Assembly: GCF_000687995.1 (NCBI RefSeq)
Contig: NZ_JIAC01000001.1
Coordinates: 992,001 to 1,056,000 of the forward strand
Reading direction: 5' to 3'
Source of the DNA: Selenomonas ruminantium AC2024
GTDB lineage: Bacteria; Bacillota; Negativicutes; Selenomonadales; Selenomonadaceae
DNA length: 64,000 nt
Shown here piece after piece: positions 17,338 through 27,700 of this stretch. Every line of letters begins with the position of its first letter. Within the stretch, counting starts at the first letter, position 1. The notes below the pieces were generated by a model, which had not been told where the DNA came from, ran no database searches, and saw only the letters and a program-made list of their open reading frames with translations. A program made the position numbers and the translations under genes.

Positions 17338-18444
17338 TTGAAAGATGTAATGGGGATTATCAATCTTCAAGAAGATAATAAATTAATTCGTGAACTTACG
17401 GATAGGCGAGCAGTGGAATCCATGCCGTTTGCCGGGCGTTACCGGCTGATTGACTTTACGTTGTCCAGCATGGTGAATTCCGGAATTCTGAATGTGGGCG
17501 TTATGCTTCCCGATAAGCCGCGTTCTGTGCTTGACCATCTTCGTTCCGGTAAGGATTGGGATTTGGCCCGCCGTCATGACGGCCTGTTCTACTTGCCGTC
17601 CCCAAGTGAAGAAGACAGTATCCGCAAGGGCGATTTGAAGAATTTTTATCACAATCTGGATTTCTTCGAACACAGCAGTCAGAAATATGTGCTCTTAACC
17701 AGCGGCAGCTTCGTCTACAATGTAGACTTTTCCCAGATGCTGCGCTTCCATCAGAACACCTCGGCGGATATCACGATGGTGTACTACACGGCAAAGGAAG
17801 AGCAGCCGGGCCGCAATGTGGTTCTGGAAACAGCAGAAAACGGACTGGTAACGGATTTGGCTGAGAAACCAGCCATTTATGATGACTCCAAGGTAGCGAT
17901 GAATGTTTATCTCATCGAGAAACGCATTTTTGTTGAATTGGTGCGTTATACCTACGAGCATGGTGGTCAGGATCTCCTGATGGATGGCATCATCCGCCGG
18001 GCAAACGAGTATAACATCTATGCCTGCGAGCACGATGGCTACGTAGCCCATGTGGATTCGACTGCTGCGTATTACAAAGCGAATATGGATCTTTTACAGC
18101 CGGAGGTTTGGGAAGAGCTCTTTATGGGCAACAATTCCATCTACACCAAGGGCAAGGATGAGGTCCCAGTTCAATATAAGGAGACAGCAAAGGTAAAAAA
18201 TTCGCTGATTGCCAATGGCTGCGTTATTCGCGGCGAAGTGGAAAACAGCATTTTGTTCCGAGGTGTCACCGTAGGCAAGGGCGTAAAAATCAAGAATTCC
18301 ATTATCATGCAAAAATGTGATATACAGGATGATTCCTTGGTGGAAAATGTCATCTGCGACAAAAACGTGGTTATCTCGAAGGAGAAATGGCTCAAAGGTG
18401 CTAATAATTACCCGCTGATTATCACGAAGAACGTCGTAATCTGA
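17338..18444 (+). CDS. glgD: GlgD, non-catalytic subunit of glucose-1-phosphate adenylyltransferase
   Basis: 368 residues. It has the same two-domain plan as GlgC, but the glycine-rich catalytic loop is degenerate: the N-terminus reads MGIINLQEDNKLIRELT and the catalytic Asp motif is SGSFVYNVDF in place of [10 protein letters not shown]. GlgD in Firmicutes is a regulatory partner that raises GlgC activity. The start is TTG at 17338 behind AAGGAG. Confidence 0.94.
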   Translation: MKDVMGIINLQEDNKLIRELTDRRAVESMPFAGRYRLIDFTLSSMVNSGILNVGVMLPDKPRSVLDHLRSGKDWDLARRHDGLFYLPSPSEEDSIRKGDLKNFYHNLDFFEHSSQKYVLLTSGSFVYNVDFSQMLRFHQNTSADITMVYYTAKEEQPGRNVVLETAENGLVTDLAEKPAIYDDSKVAMNVYLIEKRIFVELVRYTYEHGGQDLLMDGIIRRANEYNIYACEHDGYVAHVDSTAAYYKANMDLLQPEVWEELFMGNNSIYTKGKDEVPVQYKETAKVKNSLIANGCVIRGEVENSILFRGVTVGKGVKIKNSIIMQKCDIQDDSLVENVICDKNVVISKEKWLKGANNYPLIITKNVVI

Positions 18445-18450
18445 TATTAG

Positions 18451-18513
18451 AGAGGCCGTTGTAACGAGGCAATCTGCCTATAACGGGCATAAGCCAAGTT
18501 ATGACGGTCTCTT
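18451..18513 (+). other. RNA stem between glgD and glgP
   Basis: About 15 pairs between 18451-18465 and 18498-18512, including three G-U pairs, enclosing a smaller internal hairpin. No T tract follows, so it is more likely an RNA processing or stability element than a terminator. Confidence 0.4.
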
Positions 18514-18552
18514 CTTGTGTTGTGTTGAAGCTGAAAAAAGGGAGTGTTTTTT

Positions 18553-21021
18553 TTGGCAAAGAAAAAAGTTAACGATGCGGAGTTTAAGAAGCTCAAAGAA
18601 AAACTAAAGACCCGCTTTATCGCTACCGCCCATATCATGTGGGGCCGTGAGTTGGATGAACTGACGGAAAATGAAATCTATCAGACGGTAGCCGCTACGG
18701 CTAAACAGTATATTTCGGAAAACTGGATTAAGACGAACAAGGCTTATATGGAACGTGAAGAGAAACAGATTTACTATTTCTCCATTGAGTTCCTCATGGG
18801 CCGTCTGCTGAAGTCCAACCTGATTAATTTGGGGCTGGAAGAAGCTATTCGTGATGTATTAGGCGATTTCAAGCTGGATTTGGATAAGGTCTATGAAGAA
18901 GAACCGGATGCAGGTCTGGGCAACGGCGGTTTGGGCAGACTTGCTGCCTGCTTTATCGATTCCATGGCTGCTCATCATCTGCCGGGCCACGGCTGCAGCA
19001 TCCGCTATCAGTATGGTCTTTTCGAGCAGAAAATCATCAATGGCAACCAGGTTGAGATTCCCGATAACTGGCTCAAGAATGGTTTTGCCTGGGAGTACCG
19101 CAAGCCGGATAAGGCCATCGATGTCAAGTTCTACGGCAATGCCTATATGAAGGAAATGCCGGATGGCAGCCTGAAACTCGTGCATGAAGACCCCATGGTG
19201 GTTATGGCTGTACCATATGATGTTCCGGTTGTCGGCTATCATAACAGTACGGTAAACAACCTGCGCCTTTGGAATGCGGAAGTTAACCGCGACTTCTCCG
19301 ACTACGGTTATCTCACGCAGGAACAGATTCGCCAGAAAAACGATTACCGTAATTTCGTTGAGAGTATTACGCGTTATCTCTACCCGGATGACAGTACCTG
19401 GGAAGGCCGCAAGATGCGCCTGATTCAGGAATACTTCATGACCTCTGCCGGCGTGCAGAGCATTGTACGCCATTATGTCAAGACGGGCATGAAGATTCAT
19501 GACCTCAGCCAGAAAATTGCTATTCATATCAACGATACCCATCCGGCAGTGGCTGTGGCAGAACTCATGCGCATCCTGATTGATGAATACGGTTTGGAGT
19601 GGAGTGAGGCCTGGGCTATTACCAAGAACACCATCGCTTACACCAACCATACTATCATGCCGGAAGCCCTCGAAACTTGGCCGGTGGATATGTTCAAGGA
19701 ACTGCTGCCGCGTGTCTACATGATTATCGAGGAAATCAACCGCCGTCATCTCGAAGATGTACGGGAACGCTATCCGGGTAACGATGCCAAGGTTCAGGCC
19801 CTGTCCATTCTGGAAAACGGCATGGTGCACATGGCCAGACTGGCTATCGTGGGCGGTCACAGTGTAAACGGCGTAGCCAAGATTCACTCCGACATCCTGA
19901 AGGCTTCGACGCTGCATGACTTCTATGAATACAACCCCAAGATGTTCAACAACAAGACCAACGGCATCACGCATCGCCGCTGGCTGATGGGAGCTAATCC
20001 GGAACTGGCCGGCCTTATTGATGATACCTTGGGCAGCCGTCGCTGGCACCGCTATCCGGAACAGCTGGATTTGCTCAACGATTATGTAAACGATAAGCCC
20101 TTCCTGGCAGAACTGGGGAAAATCAAGCACCTGCGCAAGGAACATCTGGCCAAATATATTCTGGAGCATAACCTCATCAAGGTTAATCCGGACAGTATCT
20201 TTGATATCCAGGTGAAGCGAATTCATTCCTACAAGCGTCAGCTGATGAATATCCTCCATATCATGTATCAGTACGACCTGCTGAAAAATGATAAGGGCTA
20301 TGATATGATTCCGACCACCTATATCTTCGGTGGTAAGGCTGCGCCGGGCTATTATATCGCTAAGGAAACCATCCGCCTGATCAATGCAGTGGCGGAAAAG
20401 GTCAACAACGACAGAACCATCAAGGATAAGATGAAGATTGTCTTTATCGAAAACTTCGGTGTATCCATTGGTGAAATCGTCTATCCTGCTGCTGATGTCA
20501 GCGAACAGATTTCCACGGCTTCCAAGGAAGCTTCCGGTACTGGCAACATGAAGTTTATGATGAATGGTGCCATTACCCTGGGAACCATGGACGGCGCCAA
20601 CGTCGAAATCCGCGAGGCAGTCGGTGGCGACCATGGCGGCGATGACCACTGCGTCATCTTCGGTTTGCGGGCAGAGGAGGTACTGTCCTATTACATGACG
20701 GGTTCCTATTCTGCCTGGGACGAATACAACAGCAATGAAATGGTGCGCTTCGTGATGAACCAGCTCATTGATGGCACCTATGGCGATTTCCGTTCCCTCT
20801 ATGACTACCTGATTCACGGCAATGATGAATTCTTCATTTTGAAGGACCTGAGCTCTTACGCCTGGGGTCATGAAGAAATCATGCGCCGCTATAAGAACAA
20901 GCTGGGCTGGCTGACTTCTTCGGCAATGAATATCGCCAACTCCGGTCAGTTCTCCTCGGATAGAACCATTGACGAATATGCCAACGAAATCTGGCACGTT
21001 AAACCCGTGAGAATTTCGTAA
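18553..21021 (+). CDS. glgP: Glycogen phosphorylase GlgP
   Basis: 822 residues from TTG at 18553, which is 8 bases behind GGGAG; a GTG at 18544 overlaps that site and is less likely. It cleaves alpha-1,4 ends of glycogen with phosphate, releasing glucose-1-phosphate. The pyridoxal phosphate lysine is in EASGTGNMKFMMNGA near residue 664, and other family blocks are GNGGLGRLAACF near 120 and QVKRIHSYKRQLMN near 556. A degradative enzyme inside a synthesis operon suggests continuous turnover. Confidence 0.96.
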   Translation: MAKKKVNDAEFKKLKEKLKTRFIATAHIMWGRELDELTENEIYQTVAATAKQYISENWIKTNKAYMEREEKQIYYFSIEFLMGRLLKSNLINLGLEEAIRDVLGDFKLDLDKVYEEEPDAGLGNGGLGRLAACFIDSMAAHHLPGHGCSIRYQYGLFEQKIINGNQVEIPDNWLKNGFAWEYRKPDKAIDVKFYGNAYMKEMPDGSLKLVHEDPMVVMAVPYDVPVVGYHNSTVNNLRLWNAEVNRDFSDYGYLTQEQIRQKNDYRNFVESITRYLYPDDSTWEGRKMRLIQEYFMTSAGVQSIVRHYVKTGMKIHDLSQKIAIHINDTHPAVAVAELMRILIDEYGLEWSEAWAITKNTIAYTNHTIMPEALETWPVDMFKELLPRVYMIIEEINRRHLEDVRERYPGNDAKVQALSILENGMVHMARLAIVGGHSVNGVAKIHSDILKASTLHDFYEYNPKMFNNKTNGITHRRWLMGANPELAGLIDDTLGSRRWHRYPEQLDLLNDYVNDKPFLAELGKIKHLRKEHLAKYILEHNLIKVNPDSIFDIQVKRIHSYKRQLMNILHIMYQYDLLKNDKGYDMIPTTYIFGGKAAPGYYIAKETIRLINAVAEKVNNDRTIKDKMKIVFIENFGVSIGEIVYPAADVSEQISTASKEASGTGNMKFMMNGAITLGTMDGANVEIREAVGGDHGGDDHCVIFGLRAEEVLSYYMTGSYSAWDEYNSNEMVRFVMNQLIDGTYGDFRSLYDYLIHGNDEFFILKDLSSYAWGHEEIMRRYKNKLGWLTSSAMNIANSGQFSSDRTIDEYANEIWHVKPVRIS

Positions 21022-21048
21022 GTTTCAGGGGCTAAGGGGGATTAATAT

Positions 21049-23229
21049 TTGAAGACTTCGGATTTAAGCGAGTTTGACCTGTACTTGTTCCATCAGGGCA
21101 CAAACTATCATGCGTATGAAATGCTGGGGGCGCATTTTGCAAAGCAGGGCAGCAAGAAAGGCATCCGCTTTGCAGTTTGGGCACCCCATGCCAAGTCCGT
21201 CAGTGTAGTGGGGGACTTCAACAACTGGGATACCCGGGTAACACCCATGCACAAGATCGGTGATGGGGAAATCTGGGTGGCCTTTGTGGAAAAATTGAAG
21301 GAAGGCGAACTTTATAAGTACGCCATTGAGCCCCAGTGGGGAGGCCCGCATATCATGAAGGCCGACCCGTACGGGTTCTATGCGGAAAAGAAGCCGGATA
21401 CGGCTTCCCGCACCTTTGACATGAACCACTACAAGTGGGGCGATGATGCCTGGAAGGTTCAGAAGAACCGGGAAGCGTCTTACGACCGTCCCATGCTGAC
21501 TTATGAGGTGCATTTAGGCTCCTGGCGCAGGGGGGAAGATGGGGAATATCTCTCCTACCGGGAGGCTGCTGACCAGCTCATTGATTACGTCAAAGACATG
21601 AACTACACCCATATTGAGTTCATGCCCCTTTGTGAGCATCCCTTTGATGGTTCCTGGGGATATCAGGCTACCGGCTATTATGCAGTGACCAGCCGTTATG
21701 GCACCCCGGATGACTTCCGTTATCTCGTGGACCGCGCCCATCAGAATGGCATCGGCATCATCATGGATTGGGTGCCGGGACACTTCTGCAAGGACGAGCA
21801 GGGGCTGCGCCACTTTGATGGCCAGAACCTCTACGAGTCTGACAATGAGCAGCGGGCGGAGAACTGGGAGTGGGGAACCACCAACTTCGACTACGGCCGC
21901 ACAGAAGTGCAGAGCTTCCTCATATCCAACGCGATGTTCTGGTTTGAGGAATTCCATATTGACGGCCTGCGCATTGACGCAGTAGCCAATATGCTCTATC
22001 TGGACTATGGCCGCAAGGACGGGGAATGGGTGCCCAACAAGTACGGCGATACAGGGAATCTGGAAGCCATGGATTTCCTGCGCAAGCTCAATGAAGCCAT
22101 CTTCAAATTCCATCCGCAGGCCCTGATGATTGCCGAGGAATCCACATCCTGGCCGCTTATCTCCAGACCCGTCTATATGGGCGGTATGGGCTTTAACTAC
22201 AAGTGGAACATGGGCTGGATGAATGACATGCTGAAGTATGTGAGCCTGGATTCCATTTATCGTAAATGGAACCATGACAAGGTGACCTTCTCCTTCATGT
22301 ATGCCTTCTCCGAGAACTTTGTCCTGCCCCTGTCCCATGATGAGGTCGTACATGGCAAATGTTCCCTCATCAGTAAGATGCCCGGTGATTACTGGCAGAA
22401 ATTTGCAGGCTTGCGAGGATTCTTCGGGTACTGGATGGCCCATCCCGGCAAGAAGCTCCTCTTTATGGGCGGTGAGTTCGCTCAGTTTGCCGAGTGGAAC
22501 TTCGATGACAGTCTGGACTGGCATCTGGTACAGGAATTTGATATGCATAGAAAGATGCAGGCCTATTCCAGGACGCTCAATAAATTCTATGTAGATACCC
22601 GTGCATTTTGGCAGGTTGATTTTGACTGGAATGGCTTCCAGTGGATTGACCCCAACGACAATAACAACAGCATTGTCTCCTTTATCCGCAAGGCGGAGGA
22701 TAGCAATGACTTTGTTATCTGCATCAGCAACTTTACGCCGGAAGTCCATCAGGATTACCGCATTGGCGTACCGGCCAAGGGCAGCTATATCGAGGTCTTT
22801 AACTCCGATGGGGAAGACTTCGGTGGCAGCGGCGTGAAGAATGCAGGGGAAATCCAGAGCCAGGATGTACCCTGGCACAATCGGGAACAGTCCATTAAGC
22901 TGACCATCCCGCCACTTTCCACCATTTATCTGCGTCTCAAGCGGCAGGATGGCTCGAATGCCTCCTTTCCCGAGGTGAATGAACAGGTGGAGGCCAGAGG
23001 TTTTGCAGTTGATGGGGAAAAAGATTCCACAGAAGTTGCAGCCAAGGTGAAAAGAGGGACTGCCAAAAAGACGGCAGCGAAAACAACGACGAAAAAGGCA
23101 AGTAAGAAAACCACAGCAGTCAAGGCGCCAAAAGCCAAGGCAAACACCAAGGCCAAGGCAGCATCTAAAACTGCGACTCGCAAGAGGGCGGTCAAAACTC
23201 CGCTGGAGGAAGCCGCGGTTAATGCTTAG
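21049..23229 (+). CDS. glgB: 1,4-alpha-glucan branching enzyme GlgB with a lysine-rich tail
   Basis: 726 residues, TTG start behind AAGGGGG. It forms alpha-1,6 branches in glycogen. An N-terminal CBM48 domain (about 35-115) is followed by the GH13 barrel with the nucleophile Asp in GLRIDAVANML near residue 309, the acid Glu in MIAEESTSWP near 364 and LSHDEVVHGK near 429, then a C-terminal beta domain ending near 630. Unusually, residues from about 665 to 726 are a Lys/Ala/Thr-rich, histone-H1-like tail (runs such as AKKTAAKTTTKKASKK). That tail is not part of the known fold. Confidence 0.95.
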   Translation: MKTSDLSEFDLYLFHQGTNYHAYEMLGAHFAKQGSKKGIRFAVWAPHAKSVSVVGDFNNWDTRVTPMHKIGDGEIWVAFVEKLKEGELYKYAIEPQWGGPHIMKADPYGFYAEKKPDTASRTFDMNHYKWGDDAWKVQKNREASYDRPMLTYEVHLGSWRRGEDGEYLSYREAADQLIDYVKDMNYTHIEFMPLCEHPFDGSWGYQATGYYAVTSRYGTPDDFRYLVDRAHQNGIGIIMDWVPGHFCKDEQGLRHFDGQNLYESDNEQRAENWEWGTTNFDYGRTEVQSFLISNAMFWFEEFHIDGLRIDAVANMLYLDYGRKDGEWVPNKYGDTGNLEAMDFLRKLNEAIFKFHPQALMIAEESTSWPLISRPVYMGGMGFNYKWNMGWMNDMLKYVSLDSIYRKWNHDKVTFSFMYAFSENFVLPLSHDEVVHGKCSLISKMPGDYWQKFAGLRGFFGYWMAHPGKKLLFMGGEFAQFAEWNFDDSLDWHLVQEFDMHRKMQAYSRTLNKFYVDTRAFWQVDFDWNGFQWIDPNDNNNSIVSFIRKAEDSNDFVICISNFTPEVHQDYRIGVPAKGSYIEVFNSDGEDFGGSGVKNAGEIQSQDVPWHNREQSIKLTIPPLSTIYLRLKRQDGSNASFPEVNEQVEARGFAVDGEKDSTEVAAKVKRGTAKKTAAKTTTKKASKKTTAVKAPKAKANTKAKAASKTATRKRAVKTPLEEAAVNA

Positions 23230-23264
23230 AAACATACGCTTAAAGGTTAGGGAGGAAATCCGAA

Positions 23265-24701
23265 ATGAAAGTTCTTTATGTAGCATCGGAAGCTGTACCT
23301 TTTGTCAAGACGGGGGGCTTGGCTGACGTGGCCGGGTCTTTGCCCAAAGCACTTTTGAAAGAAGACGTGGATATTCGGGTAATCATGCCGAAGTATGGTG
23401 CGATTGCCAAGGAATTTGTAGACCAGATGGAACATGTTTATGACGGCGAACTCGAAGTTGCCTGGCGCAGCAAGTATGTCGGTCTGGACAAGCTGGTTTA
23501 CAACAACGTAACCTATTATTTCGTAGATAATCAGGAGTACTATAATCGTGAAGGCTTCTATGGTTATGACGATGATGCCGAGCGTTTCTCCTTCTTCAGC
23601 CGTGCGGTACTCAACCTCCTGCCGGCTATGGACTTCTGGCCCGATGTCATTCACAGCAATGACTGGCATGCAGGTCTCGTGAATGTGTTCCTGAAGCTGG
23701 AGCACATGGATGATGAACGCTATCAGAAAATCAAGACGCTGTATACGATTCACAATCTCAAATATCAGGGTGTGTTCCCCAAGAATGTCATGGAGGATGT
23801 ACTCGGACTTGACTGGAAGTATTTCAACAACGGCGATTTGGAATTCTACGATGCGGTGAACTTCATGAAGGGCGGTATCATTTATGCCGACTATGTATCC
23901 ACCGTCAGCAAGACCTACGCACAGGAAATTCAGTATGAATACTTCGGTGAGCATCTGGACGGCCTGCTGCGCAGCCGCCGGGATGACCTCTTTGGCATCG
24001 TCAACGGCATCGACTATGATGTGTACAATCCGATGACGGATAAGAACCTCTTTGAAACCTATGATGTGGACAGCCAGGACCGCAAGATGGACAACAAGGT
24101 TGCCCTGCAGAAGATGCTGGGTCTGCCGGAAGGCCGCCGTACGCCGGTTGTCGCTCTGGTTTCCCGTCTGGTAGCCGCCAAGGGCCTTGACCTCATCGTG
24201 CGTATGATGGATGAAATCCTCATGCATGAGGATATCCAGTTCATCGTGCTGGGTACCGGCGACAAGGAATATGAAGACTGGTTCAAGGGGCTGGCATGGC
24301 GCTTCCCGCACAAGGTGTCCGGCAACATCAAGTTCTCCAATGAACTGGCACAGCGCATCTATGCCGGTGCGGATATCTTCCTGATGCCTTCCAATTACGA
24401 ACCCTGCGGTATCGGCCAGATTGTAGCAATGCGCTACGGTACGATTCCTGTAGTACGTGAGACGGGCGGCCTCAAGGATACGGTGCAGCAGTATGACAAG
24501 TACACCCAGACAGGTAATGGCTTCGTCTTCAGCGACTACAACGCGCATGAGATGATGTATGCGCTGAAGCGTGCCCTGAGTTCCTATGAAAACTACGAAG
24601 AATGGAACCATATCGTTCACAACGCTATGGCAACGGACTTCAGCTGGGATAATTCGGCTAAGGAATATAAGAAGCTCTATGAGCAGCTGGCAAATAAATA
24701 A
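23265..24701 (+). CDS. glgA: Glycogen synthase GlgA
   Basis: 478 residues, GT5 family. It elongates glycogen from ADP-glucose. The ADP-glucose binding motif KTGGLADVAGSLPKAL lies at 16-31, HSNDWHAGL near residue 130, and the C-terminal SNYEPCGIGQ and ETGGLKDTV segments complete the donor site. GGAGG precedes the ATG. It uses the product of glgC/glgD and hands chains to GlgB. Confidence 0.96.
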   Translation: MKVLYVASEAVPFVKTGGLADVAGSLPKALLKEDVDIRVIMPKYGAIAKEFVDQMEHVYDGELEVAWRSKYVGLDKLVYNNVTYYFVDNQEYYNREGFYGYDDDAERFSFFSRAVLNLLPAMDFWPDVIHSNDWHAGLVNVFLKLEHMDDERYQKIKTLYTIHNLKYQGVFPKNVMEDVLGLDWKYFNNGDLEFYDAVNFMKGGIIYADYVSTVSKTYAQEIQYEYFGEHLDGLLRSRRDDLFGIVNGIDYDVYNPMTDKNLFETYDVDSQDRKMDNKVALQKMLGLPEGRRTPVVALVSRLVAAKGLDLIVRMMDEILMHEDIQFIVLGTGDKEYEDWFKGLAWRFPHKVSGNIKFSNELAQRIYAGADIFLMPSNYEPCGIGQIVAMRYGTIPVVRETGGLKDTVQQYDKYTQTGNGFVFSDYNAHEMMYALKRALSSYENYEEWNHIVHNAMATDFSWDNSAKEYKKLYEQLANK

Positions 24702-24765
24702 GGATTAGGTTGTACGGGGCGGCAAGCATTTGCCGCCCTTAACCGCAAAAAAAGGAGGGGTTAGG

Positions 24766-27700
24766 TTGCTTGTACGCAATGAAGTTGAACATAACTCCCA
24801 TAACGTGTACTATCGCAGTCCGATAGGGGCTGCTGAGGCAGGGAGCAAGGTGAGACTGGGGCTGCAGATTAAGTCAAAGCAGCAGATTAATCAGGTATTG
24901 CTGCGACTTTGGCAGGACCAACAAGGGGAAAAACTTTTGCCATTGACCACCAAAGACCCTCAGGAAGCAGAGGTCCGTTACTATTCTCTGGAAGTGGAGA
25001 TGCCGGCAAAGGGCTGTCTGCTCTGGTATTATTTCATTATTTCCTGCAGTGATGGTACCTGTTATTATGGCAACAATATGGAGCATTTGGGGGGCAGCGG
25101 TGGTGTTTATCCCAATGTGCCGCCATCCTATCAGATTACCGTCTACAACAAGGGCGCAAAGACTCCGGACTGGTTCAAGCATGCGGTGATGTACCAGATT
25201 TTCCCCGACCGGTTTTATCGTCAGGGAGATAAGCTCATCGAAAAAGAAGGTGCTGTTTACCATGCCAGCTGGACAGATGACCCTTGCTACTACAAGGACC
25301 CGGACACCAAGGAAATCGTATCTTATGACTTCTATGGCGGCAATATTGCCGGCATCATGGCCAAGCTTGACTATTTGAAGGAACTGGGCATCAGCGTTAT
25401 TTACCTCAATCCGGTGTTTGAATCCGAGAGCAATCATCATTATGATACCGGGGATTACCATAAGATTGACCCCATCTTGGGCACGAATGAGGAGTTCCGG
25501 GATTTTGTGGAAGTGGCGAAAAAGAAGGGCATCCGCATCATTCTCGATGGTGTGTTCAGCCATACAGGCAGCAACAGCCGGTACTTCAACCGCAAGGGGA
25601 AGTATGAAGGTGTAGGTGCTTTTCAGTCAGAAAAATCGCCCTATTATGAATGGTATAATTTCCGCAATTTCCCCTATGAGTACGATTGCTGGTGGAACTT
25701 TGACACTTTGCCCAATGTAACGGAAACCAACCCGTCCTATATGGATTTCATTTACCGTGCCCCGGACAGTGTGCTTCATCACTGGCTGAGCGAAGGGATT
25801 GCGGGCTGGCGTCTGGATGTTATCGATGAATTGCCGGAACCATTCTCGCAGGGATTCTATGCAGAGCTCAAAAAGACAGATAAGGATGCCGTGATGATAG
25901 GCGAGGTTTGGGAGGATGCTTCCAACAAAATCGCCTATGGCACGCCTAGAAAATATCTTTGCGGTCAGGAAATGGATTCGGCCATGAATTATCCCTTCCG
26001 CAAGATTTTGCTGGATTATCTGCTCGGATATGTGACAGCTCATAATACCATGCTGCAGCTGAACAGTCTGCGGGAAAATTATCCGCGGGAAAATTTCTAC
26101 GCCATGATGAATCTGATTGGCAGTCATGATGTGCAGCGAGCTATTACCCTCTTAGGGGAAACGCCCTATTACGACGGCATGCCGGCCGTTGAACAATGCC
26201 GGGCAAAACTCACGCCGGAAATGTACAAGATAGGCAAGGCACGTCTCAAGATGGCGGCGCTATTCCAGATGGCTTATCCCGGTGTCCCCTGCATCTATTA
26301 TGGGGATGAAATCGGCATGGAAGGGTTCAAGGACCCCACGAACCGCCGGCCTTACAAATGGCAGGGCGGCGATGAGGAACTGCGGGAATATTACCGCACC
26401 ATCATCAAGGCCCGCAATGAACACGATGCCCTCCAGACCGGTGAATTGTTGTCCCTGACGGCAGAAGGAGATGTTCTGGCCTTTGCCCGGGTGGTGCGCA
26501 GTGGTCATGATGTATTCGGTGCTGATGCGGACAGCGGCGCCTTTATCGCTGTCTTTAATCGCAGCCGCAGTGAGTCCCATACCGTCACGCTGGATATCAG
26601 CGACTTTGCCGATGGGCAGTTTGCGGATATGGTGGCGGTGGAAGGTGTGAAGGTCGAAAAACTTGTTTCCGTACGGGGCAAGCTGACGGTGAAAATGCCG
26701 CCGCTGACGGCAAGACTGCTCGAATATGAGCCACTGCCCCGGAAATACGAGCGGGGGGCTGGCATCCTGCTGCATCCCACCTGCCTGCCATCTAAGTACG
26801 GTATTGGGGATATGGGCAAAGAAGCCTATAAGTTTGTAGACTTTTTGGCAGAAGCCGGACAGAAAGTTTGGCAGATTCTACCCTTGGGGCCGGTGGGCTT
26901 TGGGTACTCACCCTATCAGTCACCCTCGGCCTTTGCGGGAAATCCGCTGCTCATTGATGTGGATGAATTGTTAGAGCAGGGCTGGCTGACACCGGCCGAA
27001 GTAAAGATGCCTTATGCCAGCAAATCCTCCTTTATCGACTTTGAGCGGGTTATCTCCTTCAAGCAAAAATGCTTCAAGAAGGCATGGCTGGCTTTCCAGA
27101 AGAGCAAAGATGTGGAGATAAAAGGTCAGTTCCAGGCCTTTACCGAGGAAGCTGCCAGCTGGCTGGATGATTATGCTCTCTTTGATGCGGCCAAGAAGGA
27201 CTTTAAGTATAAGGCTTGGTATGAATGGCCGGAACCCATCAAGAGCCGCGATAAAAAAGCCTTGGCGAAACTGGCTGAGCGGCTGGAGGAGAATGTGGGC
27301 TATGCCAAGTTCGTGCAGTTTATCTTCCATAAACAATGGAGCAAGCTTCACGAATATGCAGCCAGCAAGGGCATTAAAATCATGGGAGATATGCCTATCT
27401 TCATTTCCCATGACAGTGCGGATGTCTGGGCCAACCAGAAACTCTTTGACTTGAACGAAGATGGCACGGCCAAGACCGTGGCGGGCGTTCCCCCCGATTA
27501 CTTCAGTGCGAACGGTCAGCTTTGGGGGAATCCCCAGTATGACTGGAAGGCCATGGAGAAGGAAAATTATGCCTGGTGGAAGAAGCGCTTTGAAAATCTG
27601 CATCGGCTGGTGGACATCGTGCGTATCGACCATTTCCGGGGCTTCGAGTCCTATTGGGAAGTGGATGGCAAAGCGGAAACGGCCATTAACGGCCATTGGC

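Noticed and set aside
18859-20997. 712-codon open frame antisense to glgP
   Set aside because: It mirrors the codon bias of glgP, has no ribosome site and no recognisable protein family; glgP is certain.
21514-23286. 590-codon open frame antisense to glgB
   Set aside because: Shadow of glgB, including a run caused by the lysine-rich tail.
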